Virus record (IMG/VR): IMGVR_UViG_3300008107_000912
Location: 1 to 23,212 of that record
DNA: 23,212 nucleotides
DNA from: a virus
Reading direction: 5' to 3' (one strand)
In this document: one piece after another, positions 15,478-23,212 of the stretch
Layout of the letters: every line of letters starts with the position of its first letter
Numbering within the stretch: the first letter of the stretch is position 1
Program-made: the position numbers and the translations under genes
Notes under the pieces: model-generated
What the model saw: only the letters and a program-made list of their open reading frames with translations
Databases searched by the model: none
What the model was told of the DNA's origin: nothing

Positions 15478-15484
15478 GGAGGTG
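15464..15484 (+). repeat. 21-bp direct repeat, copy 2 (end of fibre 3)
   Basis: Identical to 14333-14353. It carries the same AEL-stop-Shine-Dalgarno arrangement, here in front of the 82-aa gene. Confidence 0.8.
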
Positions 15485-15488
15485 ACAA

Positions 15489-15737
15489 ATGGCAGACGCA
15501 ACAGGAAACCCCACTACAAACTACCAGTTTAAAACAATCTCTGGTAATGACGTAGCAGGGTACACAAGTATCAACAGTGTAATCACAAGCATTGATACAC
15601 AATTAGATGATCATTTTAATTATATGATTGTTGTTTATCCGGGAACTTCGGCTCCGACTGGTTGGCAGATTTATACTCCGCCGACTGGTAGTATGCCTTC
15701 ACTTCCTACTAATCATATTTGGATTCAAAAGACTTAA
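15489..15737 (+). CDS. Small protein, 82 aa, with mosaic codon use, in the fibre cluster
   Basis: The ATG at 15489 follows AAGGAGGTGACAA. The product begins MADATGNPTTNYQFKTISGN, continues DVAGYTSINSVITSIDTQLD and ends in PTGWQIYTPPTGSMPS with NHIWIQKT. The N-terminal 40 residues are encoded with A/C-ending codons and the rest with native T/G-ending codons, so the gene is itself a patchwork. The short 'SINSVITSIDTQLDDH' helix and the 'PGTSAPTGWQ' element recall linker pieces of fibre proteins. It may be a remnant of a fibre N-terminus or a small adaptor for fibre 3. No catalytic domain is seen. Confidence 0.65.
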   Translation: MADATGNPTTNYQFKTISGNDVAGYTSINSVITSIDTQLDDHFNYMIVVYPGTSAPTGWQIYTPPTGSMPSLPTNHIWIQKT

Positions 15738-15748
15738 GGGGGTGAAAC

Positions 15749-16435
15749 TTGGCTGGTGAAAACTTGTTAACTTATACTGGGCAGGCATCTATTGCTTATC
15801 AGGATGCGCTTAATCAGGCGCGTAATGCTCAGAATGCGTTGCTTCGTCAGTATGGGTTTGTTGCTCCTACTGGTGGTGGTGCGTATGGTGTGGAGGGCGC
15901 TCAAGGAGCGTTTGATCCTAATACGTTGTTTGATAAGGCTACTGGTGGTGTTGATCAGGCCAAGTTGAGTCAGGCTATGCAGGGTATTACTGTTGGTGGT
16001 ACTGGTTTGTTGTCTGATATTAGTCGTTCTGGTGCTAGTAGTGAGGCTGATGTTATGGCTGAGTCTCGTAGTCGTGGTTTTGGTGGTGATATTGGTGGTG
16101 GCCTTACGAGTCAGCGTAGACAGTTGGCTGAGGCTGCTACTACTGGTCAGTTGGGTAAGGCTAAGACTGATTTTATTAGTGGTCTTGCTAGTGGTCTTGC
16201 TCCTATTGGTTCTGCTTGGCAAGATTTGCAGACTGCTCAGGCTCAGGATACTGCTGCTCGTTTGGAGGCTGAGGCTGCTAAGGCTAGTATTGTGAATGCT
16301 AATGCTCCTACAATGGATGCTAGTGTTCCTGCTGCTTCTAAACCTCCGGCTAATGCTAAGAATTATCAGCGTTGGACTAATCCGGTTAATGGTCAGAAGA
16401 TGCAGTTTGTTAATGGTAAGTGGCGAAAGGCTTAG
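15749..16435 (+). CDS. Ala/Gly-rich putative virion protein, 228 aa
   Basis: A TTG start at 15749 follows AAGGGGGTGAAAC with good spacing. The product begins (M)AGENLLTYTGQASIAYQDAL and continues NQARNAQNALLRQYGFVAPT. It is Ala, Gly and Gln-rich and mostly helical, with a flexible Gly-rich centre (SRGFGGDIGGGLTSQRRQLA) and the helical segment DLQTAQAQDTAARLEAEAAK. The Pro/Ala linker near the end leads to a small NYQRWTNPVNGQKMQFVNGK module that looks like a short beta hairpin. No family is recognised with confidence. Its position after the fibres and before the giant protein matches small internal virion (ejection) proteins of podoviruses, which are also Ala-rich and helical. That role is inferred from context. 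Confidence 0.6.
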   Translation: MAGENLLTYTGQASIAYQDALNQARNAQNALLRQYGFVAPTGGGAYGVEGAQGAFDPNTLFDKATGGVDQAKLSQAMQGITVGGTGLLSDISRSGASSEADVMAESRSRGFGGDIGGGLTSQRRQLAEAATTGQLGKAKTDFISGLASGLAPIGSAWQDLQTAQAQDTAARLEAEAAKASIVNANAPTMDASVPAASKPPANAKNYQRWTNPVNGQKMQFVNGKWRKA

Positions 16436-16443
16436 GAGGCAGT

Positions 16444-17298
16444 ATGGCTAAGGACAAGAATGCTTGGATGGGTCGTTATACGAATCCTTCTAAGAAAGAT
16501 TTTATGAAGTGGATGACTAGTCAGAGGGGTCAGTTTAATCCTATGATTGGTACGCTTACTAATCAGATGGCTTTGTTGAAGCCTGAGAATAGTGAGACTG
16601 TTAAGCAGTATCAGCAGATTCTGGGTCGTATTCCGGGTGCTGAGCAGGTTACTGCTGCGTATAAGGGTAAGGGTACGGAGTTTGTTAATGCTCTTAGTGG
16701 GATGGATTTTGCTAAGGCTGGTGCTGGTGTGTCTGATATTGTTAAGGGTGCGGCTGGTGCTATTGGTGCTGATGTTGGTACTGCTGCGGATGTGGCTTTG
16801 GCTGCTGGTACTGTTAGTGGTATGGGTGGTCAGGGTGGTGATGTGTATTCTAAGGCGCTTGCTGGTGGTGGTTTGGCTCGTATGGCTGGTTTGGAGGCTG
16901 ATACTCTTAAGGCTAATGAGGCTAGTCGTCAGGCTATGATGCTTGGTATTGGTGAGGCTACTGATGCTGCGCGTATGAAGCGTATGGAGTTGGGTCAGAT
17001 GCTTGCTGAGACTAAGGGTAAGAGGATTGGGTTTAATCAGAATCCGTTTGATGTTGCTAGTATGATTATGCAGTATCAGGCTGCTCAAAAGTCGCTTAAG
17101 GGTAGTGGTGGTAAGGGTAATGATTCTACTACTACGCCTACTACTACTCCGACTAGTGGTGGTAATTCGTGGTTTAATCGGGTGCTTGGTAGTGTTGGTA
17201 GTGATTTGTCTGCTAAGGAAGCAGAAAAGTTGTATAAGACTGGTGCTTATCAAAGTACGATGGGTCTTCAGGGCCTTATTGGTGGTAAAAAGAAGTAA
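16444..17298 (+). CDS. Putative internal virion protein, 284 aa
   Basis: The ATG at 16444 has AGGAGG at 16434-16439; the frame extends upstream but without a signal. The product begins MAKDKNAWMGRYTNPSKKDF and is basic and helical at first. From about residue 90 it carries a long Ala/Gly/Val-rich stretch (KGAAGAIGADVGTAADVALA, AAGTVSGMGGQGGDV) with possible membrane-active character. A charged helix (ARMKRMELGQMLAETKGKRI) and a Thr/Pro linker follow, and the C-terminus ends GLIGGKKK. No enzyme motif is seen. It lies between the 228-aa protein and the 1820-aa protein; together the three resemble the cluster of ejected internal proteins in podoviruses. This is inference from order and composition. 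Confidence 0.6.
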   Translation: MAKDKNAWMGRYTNPSKKDFMKWMTSQRGQFNPMIGTLTNQMALLKPENSETVKQYQQILGRIPGAEQVTAAYKGKGTEFVNALSGMDFAKAGAGVSDIVKGAAGAIGADVGTAADVALAAGTVSGMGGQGGDVYSKALAGGGLARMAGLEADTLKANEASRQAMMLGIGEATDAARMKRMELGQMLAETKGKRIGFNQNPFDVASMIMQYQAAQKSLKGSGGKGNDSTTTPTTTPTSGGNSWFNRVLGSVGSDLSAKEAEKLYKTGAYQSTMGLQGLIGGKKK

Positions 17299-17305
17299 TT
17301 ATTAA

Positions 17306-17335
17306 TTGTGTGGAGGCTGCAAAGTTTTTTGTAAT
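17306..17335 (+). promoter_or_regulatory. Possible sigma70-type promoter before the giant protein gene
   Basis: In the 63-base gap after 17298, TTGTGT (17306-17311) and TGTAAT (17330-17335) are 18 bases apart and resemble -35 and -10 boxes, each with mismatches to consensus. The gap is one of only three longer intergenic spaces in the window, and the giant gene has its own GGAGGG at 17348-17353. Chance match is quite possible. Confidence 0.25.
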
Positions 17336-17361
17336 GTTCCAAGACACGGAGGGATTATTGT

Positions 17362-20300
17362 ATGGCTAGTTTACTTGAACAAGCAACGGGACAAACACCA
17401 GTTGCTAATAAACCTTATAAGTATAAGCCTTTTAGTTTATCTAAGACGCTTGCTAAGGCTCAGGCTGCTTCTGCGCCTATTATGTCTAATTATTCGCGTC
17501 GTATTGCTGATCGTAATCAGTTCTACTCGTCGTATAATCCGCAGACTAGTGAGCCTAAGTATAATTTTACTGAGGCTATGCGTTTGTCTAATTATGGCTA
17601 TACTGGTGTGTATGGTCGTTCTGATGCTAAGAAGACTCTTGGTTTGTATGGTGAGGAGTGGCAGCAGGCTTATGCGCTTGATCGTCTTCGTAAGAATAAG
17701 GAGATGCTTGCGTTTAGTGTGATGGCTAATACTGATCCGGGTACGCTTAAGGATCTTGCTGCGGCTACTCCGCTTGTTCCGGGTAAGGCTAGGTATAATA
17801 GTCTGCTTGATTTGTCTTCTACTTTTACAGATAAGTATGGCGCGGAGGGCGAGAAGTATAAGGCTCGTTGGGGTACACCTAAGGTTGGCTCTAAGTATGG
17901 TATTCTTTTTAATACTAATAATCAGAAGATTCGTCGTGATGATGTTAATGTGACGTATCAGAATGATCTTGTTCGTCAGGCTGTTAGTGTGGCTAAGGAT
18001 CTTAATAAGATTGGTTCTGATGTTGGTAGTGATGTTCTTAAGGCGCAGGCTATTGAGTATGCTGGACTTAAGGATTATCGTGTGGAGTCTACTCGTGCTA
18101 AGTATAGTCCGGAGAAAACTAAGGAGTTGGAGCAGAAGTTATCTCAGGTTCCTAGTATTATTGATGCTGTTGCTAGGTCGCTTGGTGGTGAAGAGCAGTC
18201 CGCGTATTCTCGTGTTGCTACTGGTACTATTGGTGGTATGATTGCTGGTTTGGCGCTTGGTCCTACTGCTGGTATGCTTGGTAGTGTTATTGGCGCTGAT
18301 GCTGAAGGTTCTAAGAAGGTTGCTAAGACGCTTGATTATATGAATGGTCTTGCTGATGATGACCTTCTTAAGGCTCGTAAAACGTATTGGACTGGTAAGG
18401 AGAATGTTCCTTGGAGTCAGTATGGTCTGGTTGGTCTTACTGGTAATGCTCTTCGTGGTGTTGGTCGTATGGGTCTTGGTTTGCCTACTGGTCTTACGCT
18501 TGTTAGTGATGAGGCTTATCTTGCTGGTAAGGAGACTGTTAATTGGGCTAAGTCTGGTGGCGAGTATGATTGGGGTAACGCTATTGATTTTAAGTTAGGC
18601 GATGCTATTTGGTCTGATTATGCTAATCGTTATTATGATCCTTTTGCTAAGAATGCTAAGGGTGAGGATCAGTCGTGGTGGCAGGGGCTTGATGATTCGG
18701 CTAATTGGGATGCTATGGGTGAGAAGATTAATAGTGATCCTGCTTCTTATGTGTTGGATGTCCTTGATGTGGCTCCTATTGTTGGTTGGGGTGCTAAGGC
18801 TGGCGCTGTGGCTAGTGTTGCTGGGCGTACTGGGCGCGTGTTTGGTAAGGTTGGATTGACTGCGGCTGATGATGCTGCTCTTCGTCTTGCTAAGACTCGT
18901 GCTCGTGGTGGCGTGTATTCTGAGTATGATGCGCCAGAGTATGTTAAGGCTGCTCCGGGGTGGATGGATTTTGCTGCTCTTAAGAATATGGAGGATCTTG
19001 CTACGCTTGAGACTAAGATTAGTCAGGCTCCTAGTGCTCGTACGTTTAGGCGTACTATGCGTAATGCTATTAATGGTGATGCGCTTAGTCAGGCAGAGTT
19101 GAATCGTTGGCAGGCTATGGGCTACGAGTTTAATGGTGCTGATAAGAGTTTTAGTATTCGTGCTAGTGCTTTGTTTGAGCCGCGTACTAAGGTTCTTGCT
19201 AAGCCTGAGAGTGTTCTTGAGGCTAGTGATAAGGCTATTATTCGTCTTCCTGCTTCGCCTATTATGCGTGGTATGAAGGAAGCGTTTTTTTGGGTTGGTC
19301 GTGGTGTTGATAAAGCGGCTATTGGTACTTCTGAGAAGCCGGGTATTACTGGTAAGATTGGTGCTAAGTTTCTTGATATGCCTTTGTTTTCGTATCGTTA
19401 TAATTATACTAAGGCTGTTAAGAATGAGGCTGTGTATGAGTGGGGTGATGTTGCTACGGAGTTGAGTCGTGCTAAAACTCTTATTGAGATTGATAATGAG
19501 TCTAATCTTACGCCTAGTATGAGTCGTGCTGTTGAGGCCCAACTTGTTGGTGGTGAGGGAGAGATTCCTCTTAATTTTCCGGCTATTCAGCGTCAGCAGT
19601 TGCAAGATAAGATTAATGCTTTGCCTCGTGATGCTAATACTGGTGAGGTTGTTCCTCAAGCGCGTAAGGATCTTGCTAATTATGAGTTAGAGTTAACTAA
19701 GTTACTTGATGATCAGATTGAAGATATGCAGAAGGCTGCTACGTCTTTTGATGAAATGTTTAATACTGATCTTACTGATTTGCGTCAGCGTTTGTCTGAT
19801 GCTACGTATAATGCTGATGATCCTAATCTTGATAAGGCTGAGGCTTTGTATCGTCGTTTGGATCGTCAGGATCAGGCTGTGCGTTCGCGTATTGTTCATG
19901 AGGATACGACCCCTACTAGTCTTGCTCATTTGAAGTTATTGTATCGTGAGGCTATGGATGGCTTGCGTTTGAGCGCTACGCACTTGTTTGGTCCAGATGG
20001 TAATGCTGGTCGTGTTGGTAGGTTTACTTCTAAGGTTCTGCGTGTTAATACTAATTTGTTATTGACGGGTATGGCTAAGAAGGGTGATCGTCAAGCATTG
20101 ATTAATCTTGCTCAGAAGGCTGAGGAGGATGGTACTGTGTTTGATACTATTACTGATCCTGCTCTTCGTAAGCAGCGTGAGGATGAGATGGTTGCGGCTG
20201 TTGAGGCTCTTGATCGTGCTGGTATGTTTGTGGATGGTTTGGGTTCGTTTGGTACGCCGGGTCGTCCTGTGCTGGTTAGGGCTACTGAGAATGTTGGTAA

Positions 20301-22824
20301 TGATTTTGTTGCTTTTCATATTCCCACTCTTCGTCATGAGATGTATAATGGTAGGGTTAAGAATGGTCGTATTATTGATACGAATGAGACTTTTGTTCTC
20401 CCTAAGGTATTCTTTTCTGCTAGGAATAAGGGCGCTGGTGCTCCTATTACAGAGTCGGCTCAGGTGGGTAAGGAGTTGTTGTATCAGGGTGCTTTGAATG
20501 CTATGAGTAATGTGTATCCTAAGGCTCGTTTTTATTCTGAGAAGATTAATGATACGGGCCAGCGTGGTGTCCATATGAATGAGCAGATGATTGCTAATGA
20601 GGGTAAGGTTGCTGAGTCTGGTATGCGTCAGCATGCTTTGTCTCGTCTTATTCAGTCTCAGGTGCATTATATGAAGAATCGTATTGAGCGTGATCTCCGT
20701 AGTCTTGCAGAGTCTCAGGCTGTGCTTGTGCCTGCTAATCTGGTTAATGGTAAGACTCCTAAGGAGTCGGGTTATCATGTGCTTCATAATGTGCGTCCGT
20801 TTGATAGTGCTGCGGAGGCGTTGGAGTTTGCTCGTTTGCGTGGTGTGAGTAGTGATGCTGAGAAGGCTCTTATGGCGTATGCTGATGGTACGCTTACTCC
20901 GATGCAGACTACGATGGATCTTACTGATGGTCTTGGTGTTATTATTAAGGAGAATGGTGAGCCACAGTTTATTGTGCGTGGTGGTACGCATGATTGGGTT
21001 AGTGAGGCTAATCAGGAGAGTTTGGCGCAGCATTCGACTACGAAGGCTTGGATTGCGCGAGAGTTTAGTGATCCTAGTGAGATTCCTGATAATGGTTTTG
21101 TTCTTGCTTTGCCTGATCAGGCGTTTAAGGATCTGGCTCAGATGACGATTGAGTCTGATAATCTTAGTCAGCGTCTTCTTAATTCGACTGGTGTTAAGGG
21201 TTGGGGTAACTTGTTTAAGTTCTTTGTCCTTAATGCTAATCCGGCGTTTATTGCTAATAATGTTATTGGTGGTTTGGCAATGATGATGATGTATAATCCT
21301 CATGTTGCTCCGCGTATTATGAGTACTGCTATTCAGAAGATTGCTCGTGAGAGTATTCGTAGGCGTATTAATAATGATGCGTTTACGCTTCAACTTACTC
21401 ATTTTAAGAATGATAGTGAGGCTGTTGCTCGTAGTATTGCTTATGAGAATGAGCATAATATTTATAAGCAGGATGCTGGTCTTGTTGGTGCTACTAAGCC
21501 AGAGCCGTTCTTTAAAAAGTATGTGTGGCATGGCGGGTATACGGTTGTGTCTACTTGGGAAGAAATGATGCGTCGTAATGTTGCAATTGAGTTTCTGCGT
21601 AATGATGCTGGTTTCCAATCGTTTATGCGTGGTCCTGAGGTTAAGGCGTATATTGAGCGTGGTGAGGATTGGCATGGTAATATCCGTACGGGTGATGAAG
21701 CGATTACTCCGTTTGAGGCTGCTACTGACCTATTGTTGGATCGTGGTTCTCCGTATTTTAATGCTAATCTTAAGCATCGTATGCGTTATACGACTAATAC
21801 TATTAGTGGTAATTATCATAATTTTAATGCTACTGAGCAGTTGATGCGTAATGTTGTTATGCCATTCTATGCTTGGCAGCGTCATTCGGCTACGTTCTCG
21901 TATCGTATGCTTGTTGATAAGCCTATTACGACGAATGTGTTGTATAATCTTGGTCAGCAAGGGTATTTGCAGAATGCTGAGCAAGGTGTTCCGGATTGGA
22001 TGATGGGTAGTATTCCTCCTCCTCAGATCATTAAAGATATGTTTGGTATTGAGGATACGGATTTTCGTATTGATGGTAATGCGCTTACTCCGTTTGGTAC
22101 TACTGGTGAAATGGGTATGGCTGCTTTTAGTCTGCTTACTGGTGCCGAATCTAATAGTAGTGTTTGGGATTTTACTAATCCGTATCTTAATCAAATGATT
22201 AAGGACACTCTTCATGTTAATCCTCAGACTGGTGCTATTGATTGGAAGGCTCTTCAAGAGTCTTCTACTAGTACTAGTGGTGTTATTGATATGGGTAAGA
22301 ATATGTTTAGTAATATTTTTAAGGCTACTTATCCTTATAAGTTGGGTGAGTTGGCTAAGTATCAAGAGTATGAGCAGGATTCTCTTAGGAATAAGTATGC
22401 TGAGGTTGATAATGCTCCTGAGATTATGAAGAATTATGATCCTATGGATCCTGATGCTACTTGGCGGCTTAGTATTCCTAATATGCGTACTACTCAGGCG
22501 CAAGATCCTACTCAGCGTTTGTTGAGTGCGTTGGGTGTTAGGTCGTATAGGCTTAATCCTTCTACGCTTCCTATGAGTTCTCGTCAGGATGCTGTGGGTG
22601 CTATGGTACTTCAGGTTCTTAATGAGGATGGTAAGAAGAGTAAGGCTGAGAAGGCTGTTAGTGCGGCTACTGAGTGGCAGCGTCGTTATGATTATGTTAT
22701 GCAGGTTTGGTTGCCTGCTGCTGAGGCTCAGGGTATGGATCCTAATCAGATTCAGATGGTTATTGCTAAGATTCGTGATGAGCGTCCTAAGACGGGCATT
22801 GCTAAACAACTAATTGGAGGTTAG
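17362..22824 (+). CDS. Giant virion protein, 1820 aa, presumed DNA-ejection / internal protein
   Basis: The ATG at 17362 follows GGAGGG with eight bases between. The product begins MASLLEQATGQTPVANKPYK. Size and position suggest a T7 gp16-like internal protein that helps form the channel for DNA ejection. Residues 286-312 form a glycine zipper (G288, G292, G296, G300, G304) of membrane-inserting type. Further hydrophobic/Gly-rich parts occur near 350-390 and 465-500. A charged coiled-coil region spans about 743-850 (ELELTKLLDDQIEDMQKA; LSDATYNADDPNLDKAEALY). Residues 1288-1312 (FFVLNANPAFIANNVIGGLA, then MMMM) and 1500-1508 (MPFYAWQRH) resemble a C-terminal region I associate with very large phage polyvalent or ejection proteins. 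No lysozyme, transglycosylase or protease motif was recognised. Function is inferred. Confidence 0.65.
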   Translation: MASLLEQATGQTPVANKPYKYKPFSLSKTLAKAQAASAPIMSNYSRRIADRNQFYSSYNPQTSEPKYNFTEAMRLSNYGYTGVYGRSDAKKTLGLYGEEWQQAYALDRLRKNKEMLAFSVMANTDPGTLKDLAAATPLVPGKARYNSLLDLSSTFTDKYGAEGEKYKARWGTPKVGSKYGILFNTNNQKIRRDDVNVTYQNDLVRQAVSVAKDLNKIGSDVGSDVLKAQAIEYAGLKDYRVESTRAKYSPEKTKELEQKLSQVPSIIDAVARSLGGEEQSAYSRVATGTIGGMIAGLALGPTAGMLGSVIGADAEGSKKVAKTLDYMNGLADDDLLKARKTYWTGKENVPWSQYGLVGLTGNALRGVGRMGLGLPTGLTLVSDEAYLAGKETVNWAKSGGEYDWGNAIDFKLGDAIWSDYANRYYDPFAKNAKGEDQSWWQGLDDSANWDAMGEKINSDPASYVLDVLDVAPIVGWGAKAGAVASVAGRTGRVFGKVGLTAADDAALRLAKTRARGGVYSEYDAPEYVKAAPGWMDFAALKNMEDLATLETKISQAPSARTFRRTMRNAINGDALSQAELNRWQAMGYEFNGADKSFSIRASALFEPRTKVLAKPESVLEASDKAIIRLPASPIMRGMKEAFFWVGRGVDKAAIGTSEKPGITGKIGAKFLDMPLFSYRYNYTKAVKNEAVYEWGDVATELSRAKTLIEIDNESNLTPSMSRAVEAQLVGGEGEIPLNFPAIQRQQLQDKINALPRDANTGEVVPQARKDLANYELELTKLLDDQIEDMQKAATSFDEMFNTDLTDLRQRLSDATYNADDPNLDKAEALYRRLDRQDQAVRSRIVHEDTTPTSLAHLKLLYREAMDGLRLSATHLFGPDGNAGRVGRFTSKVLRVNTNLLLTGMAKKGDRQALINLAQKAEEDGTVFDTITDPALRKQREDEMVAAVEALDRAGMFVDGLGSFGTPGRPVLVRATENVGNDFVAFHIPTLRHEMYNGRVKNGRIIDTNETFVLPKVFFSARNKGAGAPITESAQVGKELLYQGALNAMSNVYPKARFYSEKINDTGQRGVHMNEQMIANEGKVAESGMRQHALSRLIQSQVHYMKNRIERDLRSLAESQAVLVPANLVNGKTPKESGYHVLHNVRPFDSAAEALEFARLRGVSSDAEKALMAYADGTLTPMQTTMDLTDGLGVIIKENGEPQFIVRGGTHDWVSEANQESLAQHSTTKAWIAREFSDPSEIPDNGFVLALPDQAFKDLAQMTIESDNLSQRLLNSTGVKGWGNLFKFFVLNANPAFIANNVIGGLAMMMMYNPHVAPRIMSTAIQKIARESIRRRINNDAFTLQLTHFKNDSEAVARSIAYENEHNIYKQDAGLVGATKPEPFFKKYVWHGGYTVVSTWEEMMRRNVAIEFLRNDAGFQSFMRGPEVKAYIERGEDWHGNIRTGDEAITPFEAATDLLLDRGSPYFNANLKHRMRYTTNTISGNYHNFNATEQLMRNVVMPFYAWQRHSATFSYRMLVDKPITTNVLYNLGQQGYLQNAEQGVPDWMMGSIPPPQIIKDMFGIEDTDFRIDGNALTPFGTTGEMGMAAFSLLTGAESNSSVWDFTNPYLNQMIKDTLHVNPQTGAIDWKALQESSTSTSGVIDMGKNMFSNIFKATYPYKLGELAKYQEYEQDSLRNKYAEVDNAPEIMKNYDPMDPDATWRLSIPNMRTTQAQDPTQRLLSALGVRSYRLNPSTLPMSSRQDAVGAMVLQVLNEDGKKSKAEKAVSAATEWQRRYDYVMQVWLPAAEAQGMDPNQIQMVIAKIRDERPKTGIAKQLIGG

Positions 22825-22833
22825 CATGTAATG
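22816..22833 (+). promoter_or_regulatory. Shine-Dalgarno with overlapping start-stop (ATGTAATG)
   Basis: GGAGG at 22816-22820 lies five bases before an ATG at 22826 that is followed at once by TAA (22829-22831). The last A of this stop is the first base of the ATG at 22831 that opens the holin-like frame. The first ATG has the better ribosome spacing but encodes only Met. Such start-stops can hold ribosomes and tune the downstream start; whether it acts here is inference. Confidence 0.5.
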
Positions 22834-23067
22834 AGTGAGGAAAGTACTGATGTTATTTTGATTCGACTCCAACATATGGAGGATCTTCTTACTCAGATTC
22901 ATGCTGAGGTTAAGAGGACTAATGGTAGGGTTACTGCTTTGGAGATTGAGAATGCTAAGTATGATGGGGTTGCAGAGGGTAAGCGTATGCAGACTATGAT
23001 TGCTACGAGTGTGCTTAGTGGTGGTATTCTTGCTGGTGTTGTTTGGTTTGTTACTCAGGCTATTTAA
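22831..23067 (+). CDS. Holin-like small membrane protein, 78 aa
   Basis: The product begins MSEESTDVILIRLQHMEDLL. Residues about 7-42 form a heptad-type helix (ILIRLQHMEDLLTQIHAEVK, GRVTALEIENAK), followed by a single predicted membrane segment at about 56-76 (MIATSVLSGGILAGVVWFVT). This topology (N-terminal coiled coil, one C-terminal transmembrane helix) is that of XhlA-type haemolysin/holin accessory proteins and several actinophage holins. It would sit in the cytoplasmic membrane and help release or trigger the endolysin. No endolysin is visible in the window; it may lie downstream. The gene follows the giant protein by six bases and has a start-stop element in front. A membrane-anchored virion protein is the alternative. 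Confidence 0.55.
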   Translation: MSEESTDVILIRLQHMEDLLTQIHAEVKRTNGRVTALEIENAKYDGVAEGKRMQTMIATSVLSGGILAGVVWFVTQAI

Positions 23068-23078
23068 AGGAGATTATT

Positions 23079-23212
23079 ATGAAAGATAAGAATATGGATA
23101 AGAAGAAGAATTTGGCTAAGTATATGGCTAAGAATAAGATGGCTAAGCCTATTGGTTCTGTTGTTTTGAGTCCTGATCAGCAGGAGAAGACGATGACGAT
23201 GGGTAAGCAGCC
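23079..23212 (+). CDS. N-terminal part of a Lys/Met-rich small protein (cut by window end)
   Basis: The ATG at 23079 is preceded by AAAGGAG with good spacing, and the frame stays open to the window end. The visible 44 residues are very basic: MKDKNMDKKKNLAKYMAKNK, continuing MAKPIGSVVLSPDQQEKTMT and MGKQ. There is no membrane segment in this part. No family is recognised. The native codon use and ribosome site support it being a real gene. Confidence 0.6.
   Translation, partial: MKDKNMDKKKNLAKYMAKNKMAKPIGSVVLSPDQQEKTMTMGKQ

Noticed and set aside
12484-15610. Possible diversity-generating retroelement target in the fibre tips
   Set aside because: No second near-identical template repeat with adenine-linked differences and no reverse transcriptase gene were seen in the window.
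17334-17369. Tiny ATG frame of 11 codons across the start of the giant gene
   Set aside because: No ribosome site and no protein-like content; chance frame.
17306-17722. Plus-strand frame of 138 codons overlapping the start of the giant gene
   Set aside because: Product is mostly Leu/Arg/Val, typical of an out-of-frame reading of this codon bias. The giant gene frame has the ribosome site and native codon use.
20059-21675. 538-codon minus-strand frame inside the giant gene (similar ones at 9504-10631 and 21730-22809)
   Set aside because: Same codon-bias artefact, with similar Leu/Thr/Ile/Ser-rich nonsense composition and opposite to a well supported gene.

Overview
The window is a late (virion structure and assembly) module of a tailed dsDNA bacteriophage, probably a podovirus. 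All genes lie on the + strand and are packed tightly, mostly with strong GGAGG-type ribosome sites. In order it holds: the C-terminal part of the large terminase; a small gene with a reading-frame anomaly; a P22-type portal; a helix-turn-helix protein (possible small terminase); scaffold; major capsid protein; a C(UUCG)G terminator; three small conserved phage genes; a head-tail adaptor; a very large tail nozzle/hub-like protein; a 56-aa protein; three consecutive fibre/receptor-binding genes; two Gly/Ala-rich virion-type proteins; a 1820-aa presumed ejection protein; a holin-like protein; and the start of a Lys-rich gene. No integrase, repressor, tRNA, CRISPR array or insertion sequence was seen.

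Host: inferred, not proven. The first fibre has features I associate with actinobacteriophages: an HGSSHVRGGSD-type linker, DTTSVHGIADTS repeats, and a jelly-roll-like C-terminus ending in EDIGPA. The coding strand is moderately AT-rich and strongly biased to T and G at third codon positions (gtt, ggt, gct, cgt, aat, gat, ttg). That would suit a low-GC actinobacterium such as freshwater planktonic lineages, but the sequence alone does not settle this.

Layout: 1-3740 packaging and portal; 3740-5900 procapsid assembly (scaffold then capsid, closed by the terminator); 5920-10810 connector and tail; 10829-15737 host-recognition fibres; 15749-22824 presumed internal/ejection proteins; 22831-23212 start of a likely lysis or accessory segment.

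The most interesting part is 12.4-15.6 kb. The three fibre genes are patchworks: stretches with the phage's usual T/G-ending codons alternate with stretches rich in A- and C-ending codons. The switches coincide with domain borders, notably a repeated QLE(V/A)G...EPFETTLRKCQRY hinge and a 21-bp repeat spanning stop codon and Shine-Dalgarno. This looks like a cassette system for exchanging receptor-binding tips. Other points to check are a +1 frame switch near 675, synonymous divergence of tandem fibre repeats, a minimal AUG-UAA start-stop in front of the holin-like gene, and a regular glycine zipper in the giant protein.
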